Shown piece by piece: positions 52,130 through 64,000 of a stretch of 64,000 nt of DNA. Source of the stretch: Piscicola geometra (Eukaryota; Annelida; Clitellata; Hirudinida; Piscicolidae). The stretch is from the NCBI GenBank assembly GCA_943735955.1, contig OX030958.1:7637126-7701125 (forward strand), read 5' to 3'. Under the pieces are notes generated by a model. It ran no database searches and was not told where the DNA came from. It saw only the letters and a program-made list of their open reading frames with translations. The translations under genes were made by a program, and so were the position numbers. The first letter of the stretch is position 1, and each line of letters starts with the position of its first letter.

Positions 52130-52450
52130 TGATGTTGATAGTGATGATGATGTTGGTGATGATGATGATAGTAATAATGATAGTGAAGATGATAGTAATA
52201 TTGATACTGATGATGATGCTGGTGATGATGTTGGTAATGACGCTGGTAATGATGCTGCCGAAACTAATGATGACAATGGAGTTGTTGATGGTTATAGTTT
52301 TATTGACTCGGGTTTTGTGCTGTAGAACAATGCTGTTGTACCGATCATTCAGAAACAGTGATGATGATGATGAGAATAATGAAGATGATGAAAAAGAAGA
52401 TGATAATGATGAGAAAGAAGAAGATGATGATGAAGATGGTGATGATGAAG
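52130..52450. repeat. GATGAT/ATGATG-rich tract
   Basis: Imperfect GATGATGTT and GATGAA triplet repeats. The apparent Met/Val- and Asp/Glu-rich frames have no splice context. Confidence 0.7.
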
Positions 52451-52685
52451 AGAAGATTTTGATGCAGAAACGAATATTTTATTAAAACCGTAATGAAGCA
52501 GGTGAAAACTAAATAAATCGGAAGCGGTTGCTGTTGCTGTGAGAGTTTTTGTTGCCGTGGTTGTTGTTGCTGATGTTTTCAAACCCAGTCGTTGTTGCTT
52601 TTGCTGGTTTTGTCAGTGAACTTGTTTATTGTTATTTTTGTTGTTGGTGACTTCGTCGTTATTGTCCGCAAATTTATTGTTAATT

Positions 52686-52739
52686 TCACTTTATTTCCTT
52701 GCGGGCAGCACGCAACACGGAATCCTTGAAGGGTTTCAC
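52686..52739 (-). CDS. possible terminal exon of an unidentified gene
   Basis: An acceptor (ATACTGCAG) is followed by VKPFKDSVLRAARKEIK and TGA, with a minus-strand AATAAA at 52625-52630. The context is that of a last exon and GC content rises locally. No upstream exon was found to the right. Seventeen residues are too few to identify a family. Confidence 0.35.
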   Translation of the reverse strand: MKPFKDSVLRAARKEIK

Positions 52740-54964
52740 CTGCAGTATGTGGAATATGCCTCTGAGAAATCATGTACGAAATACTTAATAAATTATTTAT
52801 TTTATTTTCATTTTGTTTTAAACTGACATTTAATGATCTATTCTGTAGTTATTTAAAAAAAATTTAATAATTAAAATTCAAACTAATCGATAGTATGTGA
52901 CAATGTCACAATTGTGACATGTGTAAATGTTTTCAATGCTTCCAACTATTTCAAGTTTATAAGGCTAAATCTTGAGTTTTTTTATGAGTTTCAGTTATGG
53001 GATTAAAAACGCATGTCTTGTTTTTGCAATTTTCGATTTTTTTAAACTTGGAAAACGACAAATCGCTTTCTTCTCAAACTCATTACACCAAAACAAGCAA
53101 GCCATCATTCTTAAAGAGTATTCTAAACACTGCATAAAATAAGTTTTATGCATTATATATTTCGAACAACCGCGTTAAAAACACCGCATTAATAATTATT
53201 TGATTTTTATTTTGTTGAAATATTAAAAAGTTATTAAGTACTTCAAAAAAATTTATATACTCATTAAAAAACATTTATATTCAGTTTTAAAGTTGAGCAG
53301 CTTTTACAATTTAATTTAGAACTATCGAAAAATGAGAAACTACATTTGAATGTGTACTTCCGAACTAACTGAATTAAAAAATAAATGTCACTGAAAATAC
53401 TTGCTGGTTCAATCAGAAATATATAAAAAAATGTTTTTTTACTTTTTTTTTTGAACAACACATAAATGCAGAATTGCTGCATACATCCACTAGGCGTCTA
53501 ATTTTTCAATAATTAATGATTATGGCCAAGTCGTACCAAAGCAGTCTTTCATTGAATCTTGATGCACTTTCCAGCCATGTTTTTATTAATTTCATTCTCA
53601 ATTTCTTTCTCTCAATCCAAATTCCAACAGAAAGCAACTTTCAAGAACAATCGCACTCTAATGCATTATCCTCAGGAGGCATTGTGCCATCAAGTCCCTT
53701 TTATCGTCCGCTTCTTCGCTCGAACCTCCCAACAAAGAAATAAAATGGCGAGATATCTACATCCCATAAATGACGGATTATCGCCTCTATTCACATGCTA
53801 TCGTCCCTGCTTTGGCATTCAAGCCAACCCTAATTCTTTCACGAAACTCACAAAAGCGTCTTCACATAAAACAAATTTGAGCATACCAAAAATAAACGAT
53901 TGGATGCACAATGTGGAGAAATATTTCATCCGCTCTTTTTAAACACTTATTAGGCCTTGAAAAGCGTAGAATTTTTCTATTGCCCCACAAGTATGCTTTA
54001 CTGCGGCGAGTTGCTTTGAAAACATTTTGAAATCGGGTTTATTATGGACTGTGTAGGCGGTTTTGAAATAATTCGGAGTTTTACGATTTCAAATAAAAGC
54101 ATGAAAGCATCAATTTTATGGTTTTTGAACAAATTTTGTGGATTTTGTTTTAAACTTTATCGTTTTTGTTTTAAACTTTATTGTTTTTGTCGATAGAATT
54201 TACAAAAAATGGATCAAAACATACTTTAAAACTATAGGTAAGTAATTCCAAATGATAACGTAACTTTTTCAAATTTTTTTATAAAGAATAATAGTTTTTT
54301 AAAAAATTGCAAAAATATTTTTCACTTGAAAATTTTATTCACAATATTGTAAATAAAGTGCTTCAAAAATAACTCTTTAAAATATTATTTGTTTTTAAAG
54401 AAGACAATTTTTTTACTTGAAAAGTAATTTCTAGAAATAAAATGTTTTTATAGTCGTTGTCTGCTGATGATACATTTAATTTAGAATTGTTTTGGAACGT
54501 CACATGTGAAATGTTTAGTAGATTCCAGGTCAATAAATATTTTTCGAAAATGCATACACACATTCACGCGCACGTTTGTTTCTCAACATACACGAACACA
54601 CAAACCCATAAATAAAATATTATTCATAAACAAACAAACACACATATTTGTAAAAAAACATTATTTTAGAGTTAGTAACATCCTTTATCTTATAGTTACC
54701 CATTCGCTACGCTACGTATGAACTATGTTGATATTTCTGCAGCCTTAAATTGTATTATTTGGAATTATTTTTAATTTATTTTTTTTATTAAACTTTGACG
54801 ATTTTAAAAATTACTTTCATAGACTCTCCTCATGTTTACGCTACCCTTATTAGTTGCATCTTTTATTGTACTTTCGTCTTTTATTTATTGTTTTATATTC
54901 TCATGTAGTGTTTTCATTTTCTCGATTAATCTGTTCGGCCGATATTATTTTATTCACAATTATT

Positions 54965-55200
54965 ATTTTATTTTTTAGTTAATTTTTATTTTTAGTTATT
55001 ATTTAATTTTAGTTATTTTTTTTAGTTATTATTTTTTTAGTTATTATTTATTTTAGTTTTTAATTATTTTAGTTATTATTTATTTTAGTTATTATTTCTT
55101 TAGTTATTATTTATTTTAGTTTTTAATTATTTTAGTTATTAATTATTTTAGTTATTTCTTTATTTTAGTTTCTATTTATTTTAGTTATTATTTATTTATT
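54965..55200. repeat. TTTTAGTTATTATTTA-type repeat
   Basis: Degenerate tandem units of about 15-17 bp, all A/T except for single G residues. Confidence 0.85.
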
Positions 55201-55950
55201 ATACTGTTTTTCTTTATTCACGTTTTAATATTATTTTGTTTATCTTGTTCTTTTCCCTCCTAAGTGATGCTTATACGATCATTCATCATGCATTATCAAC
55301 AATATCTAGCTTCCTATTTTCAAAATGTAATTCCATTTTATTTAAATTTTGATTAGATTTCATCCATTTATTTGAATAGATATCTATGGAATCTGCCTGG
55401 AACCCATTACATCTAGATTAGGTTATATACGCCTCGAACATCGATATACCAATTTCTAGACGGATCCCTGATGCAAATAGCTTATAACTATCGCTTTGAA
55501 AAATTCATTTCCTTCGGAAAAACTGTGAAAGTTTTGCATTTTTCTTGAACCTCATGAATATTTAAACGTTTTTATATAACCTCAAGAAGCTAATGAGAAC
55601 ATTTATTTTGAAACAAACTCTTTTAAGAACCTTGTAGTTTTATTTTTGAGAAGTATTTTTGGCGTTTTTATTTAAGTTCCAGTTTCAAAAACTAATTTAA
55701 TTTAACACTTTCAAAAGTATTTTATGACATTGGACACTTAATTGAGGATTTTTAAAATCATATTTATGACTTTTATAATCCTACCTACACACACCACCGC
55801 AAGTAATTCCATGCTAACATCGAATTCTTCACTGCTGTAATGTTTAAATAAAAGAATTTGATTAAAATACTTGAATTTCATAAATATTCATGATTTAATT
55901 TAAATATTATTTCAAACATTTTCGAAAATATAGTTTTCCAAAAATAAAAT

Positions 55951-56195
55951 TTCATGAAAAAATAACAGTTTTAAAATTTTCATGAAAAAATTACACTTTT
56001 AAAATTTTCATGAAAAAATTACACTTTTAAAATTTTCATGAAAAAATTACAGTTTTAAAATTTTCATGAAAAAATTACAGTTTTAAAGTTATCATGAAAA
56101 AACTACAGTTTTAATATTTGCATTTAAAAAGAACAGTTTTAAAAGTTGCATGAAAAAATTACAGTTTTAAAATTTGCATTAAAGTATTACATTTT
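55951..56195. repeat. 28-bp AT-rich minisatellite
   Basis: Eight to nine units of 28 bp containing TTTTAAAATTTTCATGAAAA, drifting toward the right end. The TTTTCATGAAAA core is palindromic. Confidence 0.95.
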
Positions 56196-58387
56196 TTAAA
56201 TTTTCATAATCTCGAGTTTTAAATCTTACCCGTGTAATAAAATAAATTATTCAAATATATTCTAAAAATCTGACTAGAAATATTACGCTTAGCGGAAGAA
56301 GGACCATCGATCGATCCGTTTCAAAGAAAATCTTTTTTCCAAGTTATAAAAAGGAAAATTAATTTCTTCAAAAATACTTTAATTTAGTAAAATAAAAACA
56401 ACATATTATTTTCCCAGAATTCTGCAAAAGTTTTAAATAGAATTAATTTATTGATTTTGAAATATTTAAAAATCTTGAGGGAAGTGGACCGAGGCATACT
56501 GCTACATCATGGCGAAGGCCATTGAGTGCCGCAAATCAAATATTTTTGAAAATGATTTATGAAGCTATTAATTTTGAAAAATGACTATTTACAAAAAAAT
56601 CATGGCTTTTAATTACTGCCGCCATCCTGTGAGAATTTAGCGTGAAAAAAGAAAGTTCCATTATAGGAGGAAGAAACTCTGCAATTGATGCATTTTTACA
56701 CAAAACTGTCTCACACTTCCACGACAATCACTTAACCTCTCTCAAACAGTACAACAACTATCACTACACTTTTCAAACCAAAATAACAACCACTACTACA
56801 CCCCTCTGCCTCCCTCAAACACCGCCACAACGACCACCCCACTGAGTGATTGATTGGCATTGCAGCCTGTGTAGGCAGCTCCAAGGAAGCATCTAGCCAT
56901 TTGTATGCGTCTAATATGCTTGTCATCACAATTTATTTATTTTCTTTCTATTCACAGAAAAATAGTATTTTTGTTTTGAAAAACGCTATAGTGCTTTTTA
57001 AAATTAGTTTTCCACGATTTTCTTGAGCTGAATGCAAATTTCATTTATTTGACAATTTTTGTGTATTTAATTTTTTACCAAATGTTTTTTCGTTTTGCAA
57101 ATCACTCTCAATCTTTTTAGACTGATGATAACTTTAAATTCTAATAGATTTAAAACAAATCTGCCATTTATTCAACCCAATTTAAACACAAAAATTCGTT
57201 CTTAAATCAAGTGAAACTTTAAATCCAATTGTTTTTCCAACTTTTGTTCAATCCTGAAGCATTGTCCTTGTTTGACTTTGATAGTTTTTAACACTTCGTG
57301 GCTGAAGCGATTTCGAGCTTCTTCTATTCCTCAATAGATCTTAACTTTCTTAGTAAGTCTTTAAAAAGTTTGCAATTTTTTTATTATTTAACACTTATTT
57401 ATTATTTTTTAACACTAATATTTTTATTCTTTGGTGTACAATTGCTTTAGTAGTACAACTTTACCAGTTGCACCATGCCTACAAGCCCTTATTAGCGACC
57501 ATCTTTTCTTGTCATGACGTCACGCTATGGTCTTTTCAGGATGCATCAACAAAAACAAACTTTCACACATAAAAGCAATCGCACAAGCCCAGCACAAAAA
57601 TAAACAAAAAATTTTAATTTTCAATAATCTTTTATTTTCACTTTTCAATCATGCAACCATGCAACTATCATGAGAAGGTGTATCAAAACTTCCAAAACCG
57701 ATACACCCCCCTAACTCCTCCTGCATCATGTAACATTCCGCTGCGATCTCACTTATATATCATAATGAAACAGAAAGCAACATTATTAATACCTGTGCTT
57801 ATCTTGATTTCAGCAGCACTGTTATACCATCCCATTATTTTTATCTTATTTTTAAATACTTTTATTTGTTTATTTTATTCTTATTTTGAATTGTTCGGTT
57901 TCTCCATCGATTTCAATTAACTGCTCCATTCCATCATGCCGTCGTAACACGCCTGCCTGGATGCCGCAATTTTGAAGTCTTTTCTACATCACAAAGCATA
58001 TCTTTTCGTCAATATCGCCTAATTAAAAGCAAATATGTGTGCATTTCATCAGATAATGTGCATGAAGTATTGAAAAAAATTAGAAATAACACAATTATTA
58101 TTAGCTATGTATACTTTGGCGCTGAGTAGCCGTTATTTCGATGAGAAATTAATTTCAACGCCTTGCGAAATAGATCGACAGATTCAGGCACCAAACCTGA
58201 AGATATAAAACTGTAATTTTTGTTTAAAAAATCAACTACAGGTGGGTCAAAATCATGAAGTGAAAAAAAATTTATTGGATAGTAATTTTTTTTAAAGAAG
58301 TATGAGTAGTTTTAATCGCATTGTCTGATAGCTGTGAGCATTGTATATTGATAAAACGCAATTTTTTTGCATCTTGTGTTATTCAAG

Positions 58388-58631
58388 GAGTACAACGAGT
58401 TAACGATATTCATTGACTCACTGATTGGTTCCTATCGCTTTGCTGTGGTCTTCTCAAGGTTAGTAAAAAAAAGTCAAGAAGTTGGAGGTTCTTACACGTT
58501 GGGATGGTTCAATGGTTGGAGTATTAAAGTTGGCAGAATCTTCGAACGACTTTCACTAGCGAGACGATACGTTGTGATTGATTTTTTTTTACAGTGAAAC
58601 GAGGAACAGACGCCCTCAACATGCCCTTTAA
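58388..58631 (+). CDS. possible last two exons of an unidentified gene
   Basis: Exon 58388-58458 (TTCAAG acceptor, TCAAG|GTTAGT donor) reads EYNELTIFIDSLIGSYRFAV then VFS. The next acceptor (TTTACAG, exon from 58595) joins in phase to give SETRNRRPQHAL and TAA. Only one frame is open in the first exon. No polyadenylation signal is close and no upstream exon was found, so this may be chance. Family not recognised. Confidence 0.3.
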
Positions 58632-58639
58632 TGCTCCAA

Positions 58640-61300
58640 AACATTTACAGTTGGTTTGTAAACGTGCCTCAAAAGTTCCAACTCCACGAAGATCGATTCC
58701 TCTGTTGGACACTCAATTTAAACTATTTGTTCGATACATTTAAATTATTTGTTTTCCAAAAAGTTTTTTTGGGTTTGAAGAATATTTTGTGAATGTTATT
58801 ACATGAGTATTTCAAAGCTCACAGTTCACCTTTATATACAGTTTCACCTCCCTTGTCAATCATTCAAAGTCGAAAAACACATAACTCATCCAACTTTGTT
58901 TTTCCAATTTTTAAAACTACAAAATCAAACTCGAATATACCGCTTTGAAAAAAAGTTTATTTTTGTAAAATGTTATTTATTTCAAAATTCTTTTTTATTT
59001 TTCACTCATAGCAAACCGCAATGAGGCCATTTTCACGCAGTTATAAGGCTTTCTCACTAAGCGTTGTCTATTGCAGCCTGCGAAGCGACTCTTGCTACTG
59101 CTATATATGAACCTGAGTTTTCATTCTTAAAAGATTCTATGAAAGCAAACTAAAACTGGCTAAAACATGAAAGCAAATGCACTAGAATTATGACAAGGGT
59201 TTGGCATATTTTGGATTTCAAATAATTTTAGGAATCATTTAGAAACTACACAAGCTTCTAAGGAATATTAAACGACATGCGGAACAAAAAATCCATTTGT
59301 TCATTATTTTAAATCTAAAAATTTCAATAAATTATATTCCTATTTTGCTTTTAGTGAAATACTTTTTTTAATACAATTTTTTCTCATTAGTCTGTGGTGA
59401 ATGTAGAAAAAATCCATAAAAATTATATGCGACATTTTTTACAATTTTAGTAACAATGGATTTTTTCTTTATTACATTCACTTATTCTCTGTCATCTTAT
59501 GAATATAAGATAATGTAAATATAATTTTTTCTTAACATCTACATTATAGATCCTTTAATTATTTTACACATGCTTCAAAAATATACACGAATTCGTTTTC
59601 ATTAGGAATACATGAGTAATTGTTTTTTTGAAATTATTCTATTAAAATTTCAAAGTTTTTATATAAAAAAACCTTTGAAAACACAAAAGAGTTGTCTATA
59701 TTTTAAATTAAAACTGAAAGGTAGGCAACTGAATAATTTAGGAATCTAAAATTCAAAAAAAGTCATGCTGTCATTAGTTACAAACAGAAAAATAAATGAC
59801 ATTTCTTCAGTAGAAATGAAAACTAACGAAAGGAAAAACACAAAATGCAAACAAAACTCGGATGAAAAAAGAAATAAAAAATTTTTATTTGAAATTAAAA
59901 CAGCATTTTTCATTTTAATTTTGTTTCACTTTTTGATAAAAATTTTACAAAATTCTCGTTAAACAGAATGACACTGTGAAGTTTTAAACTTGTTATTTAA
60001 GTAATTTATTCTCTTGTTTACTCCGAATTATTGTTCAGTAAACTTTGTTTTTTGATTATATTTGATACATTTAATTCACACAAGCCATTGAGTAAAAAAA
60101 CAATTCGTCAAATATTTATTGAACATAATTTTATAAATTAACATTTAATGAAAGTATATTGGTGATTATTATATTTAAAAATTAAAATATTCCTGAATAA
60201 TAATATTTATTTAAAAAAAACATCAAAAGTATTTTTTGAAGTTTGGAATGGTAGAAGGAATGTTTACTGATGAGAAAATGAGATTTAAGTAAGATAGGAA
60301 ATTGGAGATTTAAATCAGATTAAACTTTCTTTGGTTTCTATTGTCAAAATAAATAAATGCTTTAATGAGACTTTGAATTAATTTAAAAATAAATCTTTGA
60401 AAAATTTAAGTTCAAATTTTATGACTAAAAACACAATAATTTTTCCGCAACAAAATATGTTTTAAAATTCTAAATCAACAAAAACAAACTAAAAATAAAT
60501 GTTTCAAAAAAACTCATTTTATATTTTAACATCTTTATTGAGTAAATATTTTTCTTTGACGAAATTCATTCCACTCAACAGACGGTTCAAATAGTTCATA
60601 CCACAAATCTGTTTATTTCATAAACTATTTTCGCATTTGTACCCTGATTTTTCGTCTTTAAATTAATGAATGAATTATTTAATATGTATCATCAAAGATC
60701 GTTAACCTGATTTGACTAACTAAACCCCACGAAAAAAAATCCAAAAGAGCTTTCAGGATTCGGCAAGAGGTCTAAAACTGAAATATATCGAAGTTTGTAC
60801 TCTTTCAAATGTTTCAGAACTGATTTTGCGCAAATTTACAACGCATTAAAACTTTGTTGGAGCTTAGTCTAAATACGGGTGTTTACATTTTTTTCAAAAG
60901 TAAGTATAATAACGATAATGATGATAAAGATGAGAAGACGCTCACTGATGATGATGTTAATAACGATGACAATAATCATGATGATGGGGCTAATGATGAT
61001 GGTCTTGAAGCCCGTCCGGGTTTACGCCACGTTGTTGTATTGTATTGTATTGTATGACGGAAGATGATGGTTATGATGATGTAGTAGATGATTATCATAA
61101 CTATCCCAAATTCTCAATGGCGCTTGTTTGAAAACTCCGCTAATGGGCACTCTCACATAGGGACTCAAAAGAATTGTCAACTTACTCGTCATTATTTTCA
61201 TTTTTTATATTATTTTAATAATTTACAAAAGTTTAATATTCTAATGAACACTATAATAATTTTCCTCGTTTAATTATTTGATTTATTAGTGAATATTTTA
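58640..61300. other. AT-rich intergenic stretch
   Basis: No gene seen. A GATGAT-rich tract near 60.91-61.08 kb creates an Asp-rich plus-strand frame that I do not take as coding. Confidence 0.55.
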
Positions 61301-61308
61301 CATTGCTT

Positions 61309-63615
61309 TCAAAAGACTTTTTCTAAGACTGGCGAGTGTTCTGAGAACTGGGATACCAAGTTGTTGTGATGAATATTACAGGCATTTAAATTCTTGTATT
61401 TCCAGCTTTTTATTATTAAATTAATTAAAATTTTGATAAAATTTAAATTGTTGCTTCTTTCACTCTTTTTGTGAAATTTGTAAGAATCCCCTTCAGCTCC
61501 ATGATTTTCATTTTGGCTGTTATTCATCTTAAGATTTTCACCCATATATTTTGTTGAATTATTAACATCATCGCCTTTTACAATCATAAAACAGTTTATT
61601 TCATTTACACGACCCTCATTGTTTTCTTCAGTGTCTTCCATGCTTTCTTCACTCGCGACAGCCTCTCGAGTCGCCGAGGCACCCTCACCACTGCATGAAC
61701 AAGCGGTGGCTGCTGAGACGTAGTAGTAACGCAGAAGGAAGAAGTTGAAGACGCCGACGAGAAGCAAAAGATCCGGAAAGACGTGATCGCAACCGGAAGG
61801 AGGCACTTTGTTGTTGTTGTGGTTATTGTTGTTGTTGTTGAGGTGGCGGTGGTGGTAATGTTGTTTTTGTAAGTATATATTATTTTTGTTGGTTTGTCGT
61901 CGGTGTAGTTGTTGTTGTTGGTAGATTTGTTGGCGTTGTTGTTGTTGCTGTTGTTGTTGAAGTGTGAGTTGTTCAAGTTTTATTTTTCTGATTCTTTTTT
62001 GTTGGTGCATCTTGAGATAGTTGTTGAGACCTTGCTTTCGATCGGCGTCGATGTTTTGTTCGCCTAGGCGTGGAAAATCGTAATCATCTGGGAAATAATT
62101 ATTTTTAATTAAATCATATAATTACTAATGATTCATAAATAAAAAAAACTTTATAAATCAGCCATTTTGAAGAGAATATTTCTTACGAAAAAGTATTAGA
62201 ATATTATCCGGAGACGATAAATCACAAGCAAAAGTAATATTTTCACGAGGTTTGATAGATTCATGACGCCCCAATCGATCACTTATCGTCCACTTATGAA
62301 GACTTCGCGTTGATTCATGTGATAATTAGAGACGAGACAAGCGACAAAGTAGCTCCACTGGAGATTAACCCAAATGAATTAATTATTTGGGAGTCTTTAT
62401 TTGCTATTTTCCTGCCTGGCAACAACAAAATTTTGACAACCAACAACGTAATCTGCGAATTAGCAGCTTCGCCAACTGTAAACCTTCTTTAAAACGCCTA
62501 AATTTACAACGCATACAACAGAAAGATTCACCGCCAACACAAACACCTTCCACTCACCAAAGTGCTTTTCCACCAGAGTCGGATACCTCGAAGTGATCTT
62601 CGAATCTGTGAAATAGTTGCATAGTTGAAGTACTTGAGATTAATTTCTCTACCATTATAAAGTCTTCAAAAAGCCATATACCATTCGAAAGAAGTTTAAA
62701 AGCTGAAATAATTATTTACTAATACAATTATAATGAATAAGTTTCTTTTTCTTAAACTTCTTTAAAATCATTGAACATGTTTAACAACTTTTATAAAAAA
62801 TATATAATTTTTGTCAACTCATCTACCTTTATTGCGGATTGAAGCGTCATCACCATCCTCATCATTATCATCATCATTTTCATGGACATCTCCCATCATA
62901 TCTTCGTAGTCATCGTCATCATCATCATCATCATCATCATTTTTCTCTGCATAAACTGCATCATCGTCATAGAGAAGAGAGGGATGAGGGAGGGATGGAT
63001 GATGGCGTTCTTCCGTAGTTTTCATTTTCAATCTGTGAAATTTGGAAGGCAAAAGTTATTTAGATTGCGTTAGATTTTTTTTCACGTTTAACGAACAAAT
63101 ATTTTTTTAGTTTTTAAAATTTAACTCTTTCAAAACACTGAGTTATTTAAAAACCAATTTAGTTGTTGCATTAAATCTAAATTAATTGTTTTATTTATTT
63201 AATAAAAAGTTAGAATAAAAAAATTGAATGCTATGAGACGACCTCATGTTGTGCTGGGAGCAAGCCCCTCCGTGGGTGTTGTTGAGGCCTTTGTGCACGC
63301 CTGTGGAGGTCGCTGTGGCGGGAAAAGTGAAGACTTAAAAAAATGACGGGTAAGTTTCTGATTTGGCATATCGCTTTACTCAAAAAATCACAGCCACCAT
63401 CACCACAACCACCCCAACCACGACCACCAAAGCAACTGACTGATGAAGTAGTACTGTTGGCCCACTTCGTACTCAGGAGTGTTGGGGATGGTCTGGAAGG
63501 GCGTCAGGAGGATCGTGTAGCGCAGGCGTTGCAACGGGTGGCTGCAGTTGAGAATCAAAATCGAATTCACTTTTGACGTGTCTCGCGTGCACTCTTTGAA
63601 CTCTTGCTCCGACAC
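61309..63615 (-). CDS. ephrin, 5' end outside the window
   Basis: Four exons in phase: 63441-63615, 63243-63312, 62827-63032, 61309-62087 (stop). The first two encode the second half of the ephrin receptor-binding domain: LNCSHPLQRLRYTILLTPF, YEVGQQYYFITTSTG, GLNNTHGGACSQHNMR, matching the family's 'RPL..LRFTIKF', 'YYYISTS' and 'GL.N..GG.C....M' blocks. An Asp10-containing linker follows, then Gln/His/Asn-rich sequence, a hydrophobic segment (FPDLLLLVGVFNFFLLRYYY) and about 125 more residues. If the segment is membrane-spanning, this is a transmembrane (B-like) ephrin; the tail does not end in the ephrin-B PDZ ligand. Ephrins bind Eph receptor tyrosine kinases on neighbouring cells. The signal peptide and first half of the domain lie beyond 64000. 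Confidence 0.85.
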
Positions 63616-64000
63616 CTGGTGATTGAATTAAAGTTTTATGTGGGTTTTAAGTCTGAGTTTACTTTTCTTTTGCCTTCTATTTCACTGTTTTTGAAGCTCA
63701 AGCTTTTACAAACTTCAATAACTACCGGAAAACTTATGATTTTTGTGGAATTAACAGATTTTTAAATTAATTTAAAAATTGGATTAAATAGCTTAAAATA
63801 AAATGTTGAAAAAAACTTTTTCGAGACAAAGGAATGATAAAGAAATAAAAAATCGTTATAATATTGTAAGGTTGTTGATGATAAAAGGAGAATAAAGCGA
63901 GATTGATCGACGTCTGCGTTGAAGCGCCATTCTTATCTGGCGAGCTTTTGCGTCGTAACTTATTTATTGCTTCCACACCTGAAAGCTCGAAAATGGAAAA

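Larger units (their letters stand above)
52830..58380. other. AT-rich stretch without a supported gene
   Basis: It contains two tandem repeats listed separately. Short frames near 53.5-53.9 kb and 57.65-57.92 kb have no splice partners and look like chance. Confidence 0.5.

Noticed and set aside
53516..53942. Overlapping plus-strand frames of 75 and 127 codons
   Set aside because: No acceptor/donor pair, and composition is like the flanks.
57651..57920. 89-codon frame with a hydrophobic end
   Set aside because: AT-rich DNA readily gives Leu/Ile/Phe runs. No signal, splice or family evidence.
60854..61070. Asp-rich plus-strand frame
   Set aside because: It is a GATGAT repeat with no splice context or conserved block.

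Overview
The window is AT-rich nuclear DNA of an animal, most likely a bilaterian invertebrate. Genes are split by GT-AG introns, AATAAA signals follow several stop codons, there is a (TTAGGG)n block, and the proteins include PAR-3, an ephrin, DJ-1, GLRX3, MRPS16, TRMT1 and a voltage-gated proton channel relative. I cannot name the species. The coding models were assembled by hand from splice sites, reading phase and remembered family sequences. No alignment was run.

Layout: 1-563, 20-bp minisatellite; 618-3409 (+), 3' part of TRMT1 with a tRNA-derived SINE in its last intron; 5417-7941 (-), His/Asn-rich protein of unknown family; 10792-11841 (+), DJ-1/PARK7; 12930-13349 (-), 90-aa dispanin-like membrane protein; 14102-21660 (-), complete 16-exon PAR-3 gene; 24647-24794 (-), last exon of a small Cys-rich protein (weak); 25799-27786 (+), GLRX3 with one glutaredoxin domain; 28035-29117 (-), MRPS16, convergent with GLRX3 and sharing its 3' end; 31523-33784 (-), intronless acidic disordered ORF; 34420-43392 (-), Hv1-like proton channel; 61309-63615 (-), an ephrin missing its 5' end. 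Weak orphan exons lie at 50.5, 52.7 and 58.4 kb. The remainder is AT-rich sequence with many private tandem repeats: (TG)n, a 1.1-kb (CA)n, minisatellites of 15, 20, 27 and 28 bp, and an interstitial telomeric block.

The genes form no operon or shared pathway; they are an ordinary mix of polarity, redox/iron, mitochondrial translation, tRNA modification, ion channel and guidance-ligand genes. The most unusual locus is the Hv1-like gene. It keeps the S1 Asp and the S3 acidic residues, but lacks the first S4 gating Arg and the S2 Glu of the charge-transfer region. A 607-codon acidic open exon also overlaps its S2 exon and can join the S1 exon only through an unfound exon. A second theme is expansion of triplet repeats and minisatellites inside exons and right beside splice sites.
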